Source: Streptomyces albogriseolus (lineage in GTDB: Bacteria > Actinomycetota > Actinomycetes > Streptomycetales > Streptomycetaceae). From it: DNA of 64,000 nucleotides. Position 1 is the first letter of the stretch. Each line of letters opens with the position of its first letter. This document shows positions 25,838 to 34,485 of this stretch, piece by piece. The position numbers and the translations under genes are program-made. Location: NCBI GenBank assembly GCA_014650475.1, contig BMVA01000005.1, forward strand, positions 304,079-368,078, given 5' to 3'. The notes beneath the pieces are model-generated. The model was not told where the DNA came from and ran no database searches. It was given only the letters and a program-made list of their open reading frames with translations.

Positions 25838-26910
25838 GCGGACCCCGGGCCTCGGCCGGCGAACTCGGCGAGGCGCTGTGGGAGGCGGTGATCGACGGCG
25901 ACGAGTACGACGCCGTCGACGTGGTCCGCGGCGCGCTGACGGACGGCTGGCAGGAGGAGGACCTGCTGCTGGACGTGGTCGCGGCAGTGCAGGCGCGGAT
26001 CGGCCTGGAGTGGGCCGCCGACCGCATCACCGTCGCCCAGGAGCACGCGGCGACGGCGATCAACGAGCGGGTGATCACCGCCCTGGTGCACCACCGCTCC
26101 GGTACGCGCCCCGCCGGCCACCGGGGCCGGGTCACGGTGAGCTGCGTCGACGGCGAATGGCACGCGTTCCCCGCGCGGCTGGTCGCCGAGACGCTGCGGC
26201 TGCGCGGCTGGCAGGTCGACTACCTCGGCGCCCAGACGCCGACCCCGCACCTGGTCGCGCACCAGCACCACACCAACTCCGACGCCGTGCTGCTCTCCGG
26301 TTCGATCCCCACGCACCTGCCGCGGGCGCACACCGCGATCACCGCCTGCCGCTCCGTGGGTGTGCCGGTGGTGGCGGGTGGCCGGGCGTTCGGCGTGGAC
26401 GGGCGGTACGCGCGCGCCCTGGGCGCCGACGCGTGGGCGCCGGACGCGCGGGGCGCCGCGGCCGTGCTGGAGGCCGGGCTCGCGAGACCGACGGGCGTCC
26501 GGCAGGCCGTCGACGACCTGCCGCATCTGGCCGACCAGGAGTACAGCATGGTCGTCCAGGCGCGCGGCCGGCTGGTCAAGGAGACGCTGGCGGAGCTGGA
26601 ACGGCGCTTCCCGCCGATGCGGGAGTACAGCGACGCGCAGCGCGAGCGCACGGCCGAGGACCTGGCGCATGTCGTCGACTTCCTGGCGACCGCCCTCTAC
26701 GTCGACGCCGTCGAGGTGTTCACCGACTTCCTGGGCTGGACGGCCGACGTGCTGTCCGCGCGCAACGTGCCGCCGCACTCCCTGGTGACCGGCCTGGACA
26801 TCCTCGCCGACCATCTGCGGGACTTCCCGCGCGCCCTCGCCATGGTCCGCGCCGGCGCCGCCCATCTGACGGGCAGGACCGACCCGGCGGTCACGGACAC
26901 GGTGGTCTGA
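25834..26910 (+). CDS. CarH-like B12-binding sensor protein without DNA-binding domain
   Basis: 358 aa, start overlapping the phosphatase stop (ATGA) with GGAGGAAGG upstream. Residues ~10-90 are a four-helix B12-binding cap that contains W60-x9-E70-H71, exactly the W-x9-EH signature of light-sensing CarH photoreceptors. Residues ~98-220 are a Rossmann-like B12 domain with E108-W109-H110, matching the ExH lower-ligand motif (His110 to bind cobalt), then LLSGS (154-158) and VVAGGRAF (179-186). Residues ~230-350 form a further helical domain, reminiscent of globin-like sensor domains. No MerR-type helix-turn-helix is present. Convergent with crtU. Confidence 0.88.
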   Translation: MSGPRASAGELGEALWEAVIDGDEYDAVDVVRGALTDGWQEEDLLLDVVAAVQARIGLEWAADRITVAQEHAATAINERVITALVHHRSGTRPAGHRGRVTVSCVDGEWHAFPARLVAETLRLRGWQVDYLGAQTPTPHLVAHQHHTNSDAVLLSGSIPTHLPRAHTAITACRSVGVPVVAGGRAFGVDGRYARALGADAWAPDARGAAAVLEAGLARPTGVRQAVDDLPHLADQEYSMVVQARGRLVKETLAELERRFPPMREYSDAQRERTAEDLAHVVDFLATALYVDAVEVFTDFLGWTADVLSARNVPPHSLVTGLDILADHLRDFPRALAMVRAGAAHLTGRTDPAVTDTVV

Positions 26911-26912
26911 CA

Positions 26913-26942
26913 GGGGGCGCTCCGGCTCGCTCCTGCGCCCCC
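26913..26942. terminator. Bidirectional terminator between the B12 protein gene and crtU
   Basis: GGGGGCGC (26913-26920) pairs with GCGCCCCC (26935-26942) across a 14-base loop, filling the 39-bp convergent gap. Confidence 0.6.
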
Positions 26943-26949
26943 CTTCACG

Positions 26950-28515
26950 TCACCCCCGGCGTCCCGCCGCCCCCGCCAGCCCGCGCAGCAGCGCGCTGCG
27001 GCCGCGGTCCGGGACGGTCCAGAGGGGCTGGCCCCGGATGCCCCAGCGTTCCAGCAGGGCGTTCGCGGCGAGGAAGCCGGTGGTCGCCGCGCGTTCCATC
27101 AGGGCGACCGGCAGGGACGTACGGACCAGGTCGCCCGCCACCATCAGGCCCGGGTCGGGCGTGCGGACCGTGGGCCGGTCCTGGTAGCCGCCCACCGGGA
27201 AGAGAGGGCAGTCGGTGCCCCACTCGTGGCGGGCGTCGACGATGCCCGCCTTCCGGGTCTCCGGGTGGACGTGGTGCAACTGGTCGAGCAGCCGCTTCTG
27301 TTCGACCTCCGGGGACGCCTCCGGGGGCAGGGCGTAGGCGTGCAGTTCGACGACGGAGCCGCCGGTGCGGGCGGCCCAGCGGGCGGCCTCGTCCTCGTAC
27401 CGTTCGAGGACGCTGACGTTGTCGAGGGTGCCGTAGCCGCTGGTGCCGAGGAAGCCGGGCCGGTCGGGGGCGACGGGGCGGTCCAGCCAGAGGCGGGAGA
27501 CCAGGAACGGCGGGGCGTTGCGCAGCCGCGCGATCCGCTCCCGCCAGGGTGGGTCGCCGAGCCGGACGGAGCGGTCGACGAGGGCGCGCAGTCCGACGGC
27601 GTCCAGGGCGAGCACCACGGTGTCGTGGCGGCGCTCGTCCCGGTCGGTGGCAATCTCGTACCCGCCGTCGTCCAGGGGTTCGACGTGCTCGACGGGGGTG
27701 GAGGTGCGCAGGTCCGCGCCGTGCCGCTCGAGCAGGGCGGCGAGCGGCTCCCACAGGGCCGTGGGGAAGGGCGCGGCCGGCACGTCGAAGAGCAGGCCCT
27801 CGGAGGAGCCGAGGAAGTAGATGTGGAACATCAGCGCCATCTCGGCCGCCGACAGCAGGCGCGGGTCGGCGAAGAAGCTGCGGGAGAACACCTCGAACGC
27901 CAGATGCCGGGCGCTCTCCGGGAAGCGGACCGCGTCGAGGAAGTCGTGCGCGCTGACCGTGTCGAGGCGTTCGTAGATCTCGGGCACGCGGACGTCGAGC
28001 AGCGGCAGGGCGGCCGCCGCGTTCATCCGGGGCAGGTCGCGCAGCGGGAAGGACGGGCTGAGCGCGGCGAAGCCGAGCGCGCTCCACGGCGGGGTGCGGG
28101 GCACGTGCCGGAAGCTGTCGTGCATGCCGTCGCGGTGCCGCAGCGGGTAGTCGGGCAGCGGGGTGAGGCGTTCCAGGGCGGGGTCGGTGCGCCGGAGCAG
28201 GCCGCGCAGGTTGTAGTACTGCCGGAAGAAGGCGTGGAAGCCGCGGCTCATCGTCGCGGGCGTGCCGTCGGCCAGGTCGACGGGCCAGCCTCCGACGCGT
28301 CCGCCGAGGTAGGGGCGGGCTTCGTAGAGGGTGACGTCGACGCCGCGTTCGGCGAGGGCGGTGGCGGCGGCCAGTCCGGCGATGCCGCCGCCGACGACGG
28401 CGGTGCTGGGCCTGCGGTCGCCGTCGACGCGGGGCGCGCCGGGCGGGGGCAGGACCACGCGGGCGCGGCGGTCGCGGCCGCGGCGGGCGGCGGCCGGGCG
28501 GGGCGGTCGGGTCAT
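26950..28515 (-). CDS. crtU: Isorenieratene synthase / beta-carotene desaturase-methyltransferase (CrtU)
   Basis: 521 aa. Converts the beta-ionone rings of beta-carotene to aromatic phi rings, giving isorenieratene. FAD-binding Rossmann motif VVGGGIAGLAAATALAERGVD near residue 40, GGRVGGWP, and a C-terminal second nucleotide segment DPGLMVAGDLVRTSLPVALMERAATTG. SRGFHAFFRQYYNLR is typical of CrtU rather than CrtI. An unusually basic, Pro/Arg-rich ~35-residue N-terminus precedes the FAD motif. The start overlaps the crtT stop (ATGA). Last gene of crtY-crtT-crtU. Confidence 0.9.
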   Translation of the reverse strand: MTRPPRPAAARRGRDRRARVVLPPPGAPRVDGDRRPSTAVVGGGIAGLAAATALAERGVDVTLYEARPYLGGRVGGWPVDLADGTPATMSRGFHAFFRQYYNLRGLLRRTDPALERLTPLPDYPLRHRDGMHDSFRHVPRTPPWSALGFAALSPSFPLRDLPRMNAAAALPLLDVRVPEIYERLDTVSAHDFLDAVRFPESARHLAFEVFSRSFFADPRLLSAAEMALMFHIYFLGSSEGLLFDVPAAPFPTALWEPLAALLERHGADLRTSTPVEHVEPLDDGGYEIATDRDERRHDTVVLALDAVGLRALVDRSVRLGDPPWRERIARLRNAPPFLVSRLWLDRPVAPDRPGFLGTSGYGTLDNVSVLERYEDEAARWAARTGGSVVELHAYALPPEASPEVEQKRLLDQLHHVHPETRKAGIVDARHEWGTDCPLFPVGGYQDRPTVRTPDPGLMVAGDLVRTSLPVALMERAATTGFLAANALLERWGIRGQPLWTVPDRGRSALLRGLAGAAGRRG

Positions 28516-29240
28516 CGCGCGGTCTCCGTCGTGGTGGGGCGGCGCCCGGTGAAGGTGTGGGTGATGCCGGTCTGCCAGCCCGGCAGCGGCAGGCGGCGCA
28601 CGGTGTCGAAGCCGTTGGTGCGCAGCCGGTCCGCGAACCGGTCGGCGGTGTCGAACTCGACGACGCTGCGCCACAGATGGCGGTACAGGCCGCCGTCCCC
28701 GAGCAGGGTCGCCACGGGCTGGACGACGCCCCGGCAGACCAGGGTCCACACGGCGCGGTCGGTGCGGCGGCCGCCGAGGGTGTACTCGTGCACGGCGAGG
28801 CGTCCGCCGGGGGCGAGCAGGCCGTGCACGGTGCGCAGCACGGCGTCGGGGTCGGTGACGTTGCGGAACAGGTAGGCGGCGAACACCGCGTCGAAGGGAC
28901 CGGCCACCCCGGCCTCGGCGAGCCGCTCGGCGGGTGCGTGGGTGAATGTGACGTTCGGCGGCCAGGTCTTGGCGGCGGCCCGCTCCAGCATGCCGGCGGA
29001 GGCGTCCACGGCGGTGATGTCGGCGCTGGGCAGCACCTCGGCGAGCGCGGCGGTGGAGGCGCCGGTGCCGCAGCCGAGGTCGAGCACGCGCAGCCCCTCG
29101 CCGCCGCGGGGCAGGCCGAGGCGGCGTGCGGAGCGGCGCAGATGGGCGTGGTATCCGGGGTTGGCGGCCACGAGCGTGTCGTAGCTGCGGGCGGCGTGGT
29201 CGAAGGCGGCGGCGAGGTGCTCGTCGCGCAGGAGGGTCAT
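28512..29240 (-). CDS. crtT: SAM-dependent methyltransferase of the carotenoid cluster (CrtT)
   Basis: 242 aa from ATG 29240 (GGAGA upstream). Class I methyltransferase: motif I VLDLGCGTGASTAALAE near residues 51-67, then ITAVDAS and DAVFAAYLFRN. It resembles UbiE/demethylmenaquinone-type enzymes. In Streptomyces crt clusters the equivalent gene sits between crtY and crtU; its exact carotenoid role is not settled, so a quinone substrate cannot be excluded. Overlaps crtU by 4 bp and lies 39 bp from crtY. Confidence 0.82.
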   Translation of the reverse strand: MTLLRDEHLAAAFDHAARSYDTLVAANPGYHAHLRRSARRLGLPRGGEGLRVLDLGCGTGASTAALAEVLPSADITAVDASAGMLERAAAKTWPPNVTFTHAPAERLAEAGVAGPFDAVFAAYLFRNVTDPDAVLRTVHGLLAPGGRLAVHEYTLGGRRTDRAVWTLVCRGVVQPVATLLGDGGLYRHLWRSVVEFDTADRFADRLRTNGFDTVRRLPLPGWQTGITHTFTGRRPTTTETAR

Positions 29241-29279
29241 GGGGTCTCCGGGGTGGCAGGGGCGGGGCACGACAGGGGG

Positions 29280-30473
29280 TCAGGGACCTTCGTAGGGGCG
29301 GCGGGGCAGGCCGGGCAGTTCGAGGGCGGAGCGGAGCATCGGGCCGACCGGCGCGTGCAGGCCGACGGCGAGGTCCTCGTGCAGGCGGGTGTCGCCGTCG
29401 AGGAACCGCAGCAGCCGCCGCATGGGGACGCGGTCGAACAGACGGCAGAACAGGGCGGGTCCGTCGGCACGCCCGCCGGCCAGGGCGCGCAGCAGCACGG
29501 CGTCCATGGCCCGGGAGCGGGCCGAGTGGGCGGGCGGCGGCTCCGGGCGGCGCCCCTGGCGGAGGGCGTCGGCGACGGCGCGGGTCTGGCGCTGGAGGCC
29601 GGCGAAGGTGTAGCCGGTGGAGGGGCGGGTGGCGCCGCCCGCCGCGCCGATGCGGAACACGGACCGGCCGGTCCGGCGGGGCATCTCCGCGTCGGTCATC
29701 GGGATGACGCCCGTCTCGGTGGACAGCACCTCGAGGTCGCCCAGCCGGAGCACGTCGTCGGTGTAGTGGCGTACGGCGGCCTCGTAGGCGTCGGGGGTGA
29801 GGGGGCGGGGGGAGAACTCGGTGTACTCCACCAGGGCGTCGTGCCGGCCGAGGGGCAGGACGTAGCCGAAGGACAGGCCGTCGGCGGGCTGCGGGGTGCG
29901 GAAGTCCATCAGCTCGGCGGTGGCGGGGGCGAAGGCGGGCCGGGCGGTGCGCACGAACCAGCCGTGGAAGTGCTGGAGCAGCGTGGTGCGGGCCGCGGGC
30001 AGGCTGCCGGGCGGGCGGGAGTCGAACACCCAGCGGGCGCGTACGACGCGGGCGTTCCCGTCGCCGTCGCGCAGCCGCACCAGCGCTCCCCCGGGCACGT
30101 CCTCCACGGCGTCGACGGTGCCCTCGACGCGCCGCACCCCGTCGTGGCCTGCCAGGTCGCGGGCGACAAGGTACTCGAAGTCGTCGGAGCGGATCATCTT
30201 GTAGCGCAGCGGCGCGATGTCCCCGTGGATGGGGCGGCCGGCCCGGTCGCGGACCCGCAGCCGCCGCCAGGACGCGGTGACGGCGGCGTCGAAGCGGCCG
30301 GGGCCCGCCTCCCAGAAGCACCAGGTGCGGCGCGGTGGCCGCAGCGGTCCGGGGGGCGCCTCCACCAGGGCGACGGACGGCACCCGGCGCCCGCTGCCGG
30401 GACCGGCCAGCCGGTGGGCGAGGGACAGTCCGGCCGCCCCGGCCCCGACGATCGCGACGTCCGCCTCCAGCAC
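29280..30473 (-). CDS. crtY: Lycopene beta-cyclase, CrtY type
   Basis: 397 aa from GTG 30473, with GAGGAGGG 10 bases upstream. Cyclises the ends of lycopene to beta-carotene. FAD motif VAIVGAGAAGLSLAHRLA at the N-terminus; cyclase signatures RTWCFWE, YKMIRSDDFEYLV, FDSRPP and FGYVLPLGRHDALVEYTEFSP; the segment RIGAAGGATRPSTGYTFAGLQRQ is typical of the flavin-dependent CrtY/CrtL family. First gene of the crtY-crtT-crtU operon, divergent from crtI across a region with two inverted repeats. Confidence 0.92.
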   Translation of the reverse strand: MLEADVAIVGAGAAGLSLAHRLAGPGSGRRVPSVALVEAPPGPLRPPRRTWCFWEAGPGRFDAAVTASWRRLRVRDRAGRPIHGDIAPLRYKMIRSDDFEYLVARDLAGHDGVRRVEGTVDAVEDVPGGALVRLRDGDGNARVVRARWVFDSRPPGSLPAARTTLLQHFHGWFVRTARPAFAPATAELMDFRTPQPADGLSFGYVLPLGRHDALVEYTEFSPRPLTPDAYEAAVRHYTDDVLRLGDLEVLSTETGVIPMTDAEMPRRTGRSVFRIGAAGGATRPSTGYTFAGLQRQTRAVADALRQGRRPEPPPAHSARSRAMDAVLLRALAGGRADGPALFCRLFDRVPMRRLLRFLDGDTRLHEDLAVGLHAPVGPMLRSALELPGLPRRPYEGP

Positions 30474-30499
30474 GCCGGCACCACCCTCCTCGGTACGAC

Positions 30500-30519
30500 G
30501 CCGTGCGGATGCGCACGGC
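30500..30519. promoter_or_regulatory. Inverted repeat upstream of crtY
   Basis: GCCGTGCG (30500-30507) and CGCACGGC (30512-30519) with a 4-base centre, 27-46 bp upstream of the crtY start. Operator or leader hairpin. Confidence 0.4.
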
Positions 30520-30590
30520 GCTGTGTTTTCGTCCGTGTGCCCGGTCGGATCCGGGTCACTCTGACGTGAGACGACGGGCGCGACCGGGAA

Positions 30591-30633
30591 GGCATGCGCC
30601 GGTCGTCCGGCGTACCGGAGCGATGCGCATGCC
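30591..30633. promoter_or_regulatory. Long-spaced inverted repeat in the crtY-crtI control region
   Basis: GGCATGCGC (30591-30599) and GCGCATGCC (30625-30633), perfect 9-bp arms 25 bases apart, midway between crtY and the crtI leader ORF. The arrangement would suit a dimeric or tetrameric regulator acting on both operons. No MerR (LitR) or ECF sigma (LitS) gene is nearby. Confidence 0.4.
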
Positions 30634-30652
30634 GACGAGAGGAAGACACCGG

Positions 30653-30838
30653 ATGCTCCCGATTGGGGCCAAGAGACACCGCGCGACGATGCGGTCGCGC
30701 GCGCCGCGCCCGGCCCGTCCGCCGGGACCCACCGTCCGGGTGCGGTCCGTCCGCGTGACGGCGGGGACGGCGAACGGCGGTACGGCGGGGCGCCGTGTGC
30801 CATGCGGGCGTACGGCCGGAGCGGGGTCCGGGCGGTGA
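30653..30838 (+). CDS. Candidate 61-aa leader ORF translationally coupled to crtI
   Basis: ATG 30653 has a strong ribosome site (GAGAGGAAG, 7 bases away). The reading frame has ~85% G/C at third positions and ends with TGA at 30836-30838, overlapping the crtI GTG at 30835 (GTGA). The product is very basic (about 15 Arg) and Pro/Gly-rich with no recognisable domain and no DDxxD motif, so it is not a crtE remnant that I can recognise. It may be a regulatory leader peptide, or the scar of a lost first gene. Confidence 0.42.
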   Translation: MLPIGAKRHRATMRSRAPRPARPPGPTVRVRSVRVTAGTANGGTAGRRVPCGRTAGAGSGR

Positions 30839-32391
30839 CCCGGACCGTTCCGGGGCGCACGGACCATGTCGTCGTCGTGGGGGCCGGGCTCGCCGGTCTG
30901 TCGGCGGCGCTGCACCTGCTGGGCGCGGGCCGGCGCGTCACCGTGGTCGAGCGCGACGAGCTGCCGGGCGGGCGCGCCGGACGCATGGAGATCGACGGGT
31001 ACCGGATCGACACCGGGCCCACCGTGCTGACCATGCCCGACCTGGCGGACGAGCCGTTCGCCGCGGTCGGGGACAGCCTGCGCGAGCGGGTGGAGCTGGT
31101 GCCGCTGCACCCCGCCTACCGGGCGCGGTTCGCCGACGGCAGCAGCCTCGACGTGCACACCGGGGCCGAGGCGATGGCCGCCGAGGTGGAGCGGTTCGCC
31201 GGGGCCCGGGAGGCGGCGGGCTACCTGCGGATGCGTGACTGGCTGGAACGGCTGTACCGGGCGCAGATGCGCCGGTTCATCGACGCCAACTTCGACTCGC
31301 CGCTCGGTCTGCTCCATCCGGACCTGGCGCGGCTGGCGGCGCTCGGCGGCTTCGGCCGGCTGGACGCGCGCATCGGCGGCTTCCTGCACGACGAGCGGCT
31401 GCGCCGGGTGTTCTCCTTCCAGGCGCTGTACGCGGGCGTCCCGCCGGCGCGGGCGCTGGCCGCGTACGCGGTGATCGCGTACATGGACACGGTCGCCGGG
31501 GTGTACTTCCCGCGCGGCGGGATGCACGCGCTGCCGCGGGCGATGGCGGACGCCGCCGCCGACGCGGGCGCCGACCTGCGGTTCGGGCGGGAGGTGACCC
31601 GGCTGGAGCGTTCCGGCGGCCGGGTCACGGCGGTGGTGGCGGGCGACGAGCGGATTCCCTGCGACGCGGTCGTCCTCACCCCCGACCTGCCGGTCGCCTA
31701 CCGGATGCTCGGCGGGGCGCCCCGGCGCCCGGTGCGGCTGAAGCACTCGCCGTCCGCGGTGGTGCTGCACCTGGGCACCGACCGGACCTGGCCCGAACTG
31801 GCGCACCACACCCTCTCCTTCGGCGCGGCGTGGCGCGGCACGTTCGACGAGCTCACCCGTGCCGGGCGGCTGATGAGCGACCCGTCGCTGCTGATCACCC
31901 GGCCCACCGCCACCGACCCGTCGCTCGCGCCCCCGGGACGCCATCTGCACTACGTGCTCGCGCCCTGCCCGAACACCGACATCGGGCCGGGCGCGGCCGA
32001 GTGGGCGGACCTGGCGCCGCGCTACCGGGACTCGGTGCTGCGGACTCTGGAGGAGCGCGGCCTGACCGGGCTGGCCTCCGCGATCGAGACGGAGTGCGTG
32101 GTCACGCCCGCCGACTGGGCCGCGCAGGGGCACGCGGCCGGTACGCCGTTCGCCACCGCCCACACCTTCGCCCAGACGGGCCCCTTCCGGCCCCGCAATC
32201 TGGTGCGCTCCGCCGAGAACGCGGTGCTGGCCGGCTGCGGCACCACGCCCGGCGTCGGCGTGCCGACCGTGCTGCTGTCCGGGAAGCTGGCAGCGCGGCG
32301 CATCACCGGCGCGCGCGGCCCCTCCGGAGGCGCGTCGCTCTCGTCCTCCGCCTCGTCTTCCGCCCAGGAGGCCCTGCATGACCGAGCGTGA
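30835..32391 (+). CDS. crtI: Phytoene desaturase CrtI
   Basis: 518 aa from GTG 30835 ([16 protein letters not shown]); ATG 30802 is an alternative without a good ribosome site. Converts phytoene to lycopene by FAD-dependent desaturation. N-terminal dinucleotide motif [20 protein letters not shown], then [23 protein letters not shown], and the C-terminal desaturase signature region [33 protein letters not shown]. The Ser-rich tail after ~500 is variable. Overlaps crtB by 14 bp and appears coupled to the small upstream ORF. Confidence 0.93.
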   Translation: MTRTVPGRTDHVVVVGAGLAGLSAALHLLGAGRRVTVVERDELPGGRAGRMEIDGYRIDTGPTVLTMPDLADEPFAAVGDSLRERVELVPLHPAYRARFADGSSLDVHTGAEAMAAEVERFAGAREAAGYLRMRDWLERLYRAQMRRFIDANFDSPLGLLHPDLARLAALGGFGRLDARIGGFLHDERLRRVFSFQALYAGVPPARALAAYAVIAYMDTVAGVYFPRGGMHALPRAMADAAADAGADLRFGREVTRLERSGGRVTAVVAGDERIPCDAVVLTPDLPVAYRMLGGAPRRPVRLKHSPSAVVLHLGTDRTWPELAHHTLSFGAAWRGTFDELTRAGRLMSDPSLLITRPTATDPSLAPPGRHLHYVLAPCPNTDIGPGAAEWADLAPRYRDSVLRTLEERGLTGLASAIETECVVTPADWAAQGHAAGTPFATAHTFAQTGPFRPRNLVRSAENAVLAGCGTTPGVGVPTVLLSGKLAARRITGARGPSGGASLSSSASSSAQEALHDRA

Positions 32392-33394
32392 ACTGGACGC
32401 GGCGGGCGTCACCGATCCCGCGCTCCGCGAGGCGTACCGCCACTGCCGCCGGCTCAACGCCCGGCACGGCCGGACGTACTTCCTCGCCACCCGGCTGCTG
32501 CCCGTGGAGCGGCGGCCGGCCGTGCACGCCCTGTACGGCTTCGCCCGCTGGGCGGACGACATCGTCGACGCGCTCGGCACGGGCCCGGACACCGCCCGCC
32601 GGGACGCCGAACTCGCGGCCCTGGAGAGGGAGCTGGAGAAGGGGCTGCGGGACGGGGAGAGCGCCGAGCCGGTGGTGCGGGCCCTCGCCGACACGGCGCG
32701 GCGCTACCGCATCGACCACGCCCACTTCGCCGACTTCATGACCGCCATGCGGTCCGACCTGGTGGTCACCGACTACGCCGACTACGCGGCCCTGCGCCGG
32801 TACATGCACGGGTCGGCGGCCGTGATCGGGCTGCAGATGCTGCCCGTCCTCGGCACGGTCACCGACCGGGAGACGGCCGCCCCGCACGCGGCGGCCCTCG
32901 GCGTCGCCTTCCAGCTGACCAACTTCCTGCGTGACGTGGGCGAGGACCTGGACCGCGGGCGGGTGTACCTGCCCGCCGACCTGCTCGCCGCGCACGGCGT
33001 CGACCGGGAACGGCTGCGCTGGAGCCGGGACACCGGCCGCCGCGACCCGCGCATCACCTCGGCGCTGCGCGCCTTCGAACGGCTGACGCGGGGCGTGTAC
33101 CGGCAGGCGGCGCCGGGCCTCGCGATGCTCGAACCGGTGTCCCGCCCCTGCATCCGCACCGCGTTCGTCCTGTACGGCGGGATCCTGGACGCGGTGGCCG
33201 AGGACGGGTACGCGGTGCTGCACCGGCGGGCGGTGGTACCGCGCAGGCGGCGCGCCGTGGTCGCCGCGGACGGGCTGGTCCGGGTGGCCTCGGCCCGGCT
33301 GCGCGCCGGCTCGGCCGCCGCCCGGCGACCGGACGGCGTTCCGCCTACGGGTGCGGAGCCGGTGGAGCCGCGGATGGTCGAGGAGGTCGCGTGA
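32378..33394 (+). CDS. crtB: Phytoene synthase CrtB
   Basis: 338 aa. Condenses two geranylgeranyl diphosphates to phytoene. The two Asp-rich motifs that bind the diphosphates through magnesium are present: WADDIVD near residue 62 and [22 protein letters not shown] near 183-204. The start is inside the end of crtI with GGAGG upstream. A ~60-residue Arg/Ala-rich C-terminus follows the catalytic core. Its substrate GGPP must come from an enzyme encoded elsewhere, because no crtE is present in this window. Confidence 0.94.
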   Translation: MTERELDAAGVTDPALREAYRHCRRLNARHGRTYFLATRLLPVERRPAVHALYGFARWADDIVDALGTGPDTARRDAELAALERELEKGLRDGESAEPVVRALADTARRYRIDHAHFADFMTAMRSDLVVTDYADYAALRRYMHGSAAVIGLQMLPVLGTVTDRETAAPHAAALGVAFQLTNFLRDVGEDLDRGRVYLPADLLAAHGVDRERLRWSRDTGRRDPRITSALRAFERLTRGVYRQAAPGLAMLEPVSRPCIRTAFVLYGGILDAVAEDGYAVLHRRAVVPRRRRAVVAADGLVRVASARLRAGSAAARRPDGVPPTGAEPVEPRMVEEVA

Positions 33395-34419
33395 TGGCGG
33401 GTGACGGACGCGGGCGCCGGCGGCTGCCGCTCTCCCTGCGCCGCGACGCGGTGGCGTGGGAACGGCAGCGCCCCACCTGGCGGGACGCCAGGCCCGCCCT
33501 GATCGCGGGCGCGCTGAAGCGGGCGCAGGCACGCCCGTCGGGCAACTGGTACGTCGTGGGCGCCTCCCGCGACGTCGGCGGCGACCGCCCGCTGGGCCGG
33601 ACGGTCGCGGGACAGGAAGTGGTGGTCTGGCGCGATACGGGCGGCCGCGTGGTCGCGGGGCCGGGCGTCTGCCCGCACCTGGGCGCGCCGCTGCGGGACA
33701 GCCCGGTGCGCTGCGGCACCCTCGTCTGCCACTGGCACGGACTGTCCCTGGACGGCGGGCCGTTCGCCGGCTGGGAGCCGTTCCCCGCGTACGACGACGG
33801 GGTGCTGGTGTGGGTGCGGCTGGACGCCGTGGGCGGCGAGGAACCGCTCGACGCGCCGGTGGTGCCGCGCCGCCCGGTCCCGGCGCGCGCCCTGTCGGCG
33901 GTGTACGCGGGGGTCGGCGTCTGCGAGCCGGAGGACGTCGTGGCGAACCGGCTCGACCCCTGGCACGGGGCCTGGTTCCACCCGTACTCGTTCGTCGACC
34001 TCACGGTGGCGGACGCGCCGGACGGCTCCGACGGTCCGGCGGCCGCGGACGAGGACGCGTTCGCGGTGGACGTGTCCTTCAAGGTGGCGGGCCGTCTGGT
34101 GGTGCCGGTGCGGGCGGTGTTCACGGCTCCCGAGCCGCGGACGGTCGTCATGCACATCACCGAGGGCGAGGGGGTCGGCTCCGTGGTCGAGACCCACGCG
34201 ACCCCCCTGGGCCCGGACGCGTCGGGCCGGCCGCGCACGGCGGTGATCGAGGCGGTGGTCGCGGCGTCGGACCGCCGCGGCTTCGCCCTCGCCCGGGCCG
34301 CGGCGCCTCTGCTCCGCCCCCTGGTCCGGGCCGCCTCCGGCCGCCTCTGGCGCGACGACCTGGCCTACGCGGAACGCCGCTGGGCGCTCCGTTCGACGGG
34401 CCGGTTCCCGGGGGCGTAG
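33391..34419 (+). CDS. Rieske [2Fe-2S] protein (DUF5914-like) of the carotenoid cluster
   Basis: 342 aa, start overlapping the crtB stop (ATGA). The Rieske cluster ligands are clear: CPHLG near residue 91 and CHWHG near 110 (Cys-x-His and Cys-x2-His). The first ~50 residues are basic; the C-terminal half (from [24 protein letters not shown]) resembles a ring-hydroxylase-like helix-grip domain. An oxygenase acting on carotenoid end groups is possible. Last gene of crtI-crtB-Rieske. Confidence 0.82.
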   Translation: MMAGDGRGRRRLPLSLRRDAVAWERQRPTWRDARPALIAGALKRAQARPSGNWYVVGASRDVGGDRPLGRTVAGQEVVVWRDTGGRVVAGPGVCPHLGAPLRDSPVRCGTLVCHWHGLSLDGGPFAGWEPFPAYDDGVLVWVRLDAVGGEEPLDAPVVPRRPVPARALSAVYAGVGVCEPEDVVANRLDPWHGAWFHPYSFVDLTVADAPDGSDGPAAADEDAFAVDVSFKVAGRLVVPVRAVFTAPEPRTVVMHITEGEGVGSVVETHATPLGPDASGRPRTAVIEAVVAASDRRGFALARAAAPLLRPLVRAASGRLWRDDLAYAERRWALRSTGRFPGA

Positions 34420-34424
34420 ACGCC

Positions 34425-34453
34425 GGCCCGCCGGCGGGGACGCCGGGCGGGCC
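34425..34453. terminator. Hairpin between convergent Rieske and SDR genes
   Basis: GGCCCGCCGGCG pairs with CGCCGGGCGGGCC (one bulge) around a 4-base loop, immediately after the Rieske gene and before the stop of the SDR gene. Probably works in both directions. Confidence 0.55.
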
Positions 34454-34485
34454 GCGGACGGGCGGGGCTCACGCGGGAGGTGACG

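Noticed and set aside
30802-30834. crtI start at ATG 30802
   Set aside because: No ribosome site; the GTG at 30835 overlaps the stop of the upstream ORF and fits the family N-terminus.
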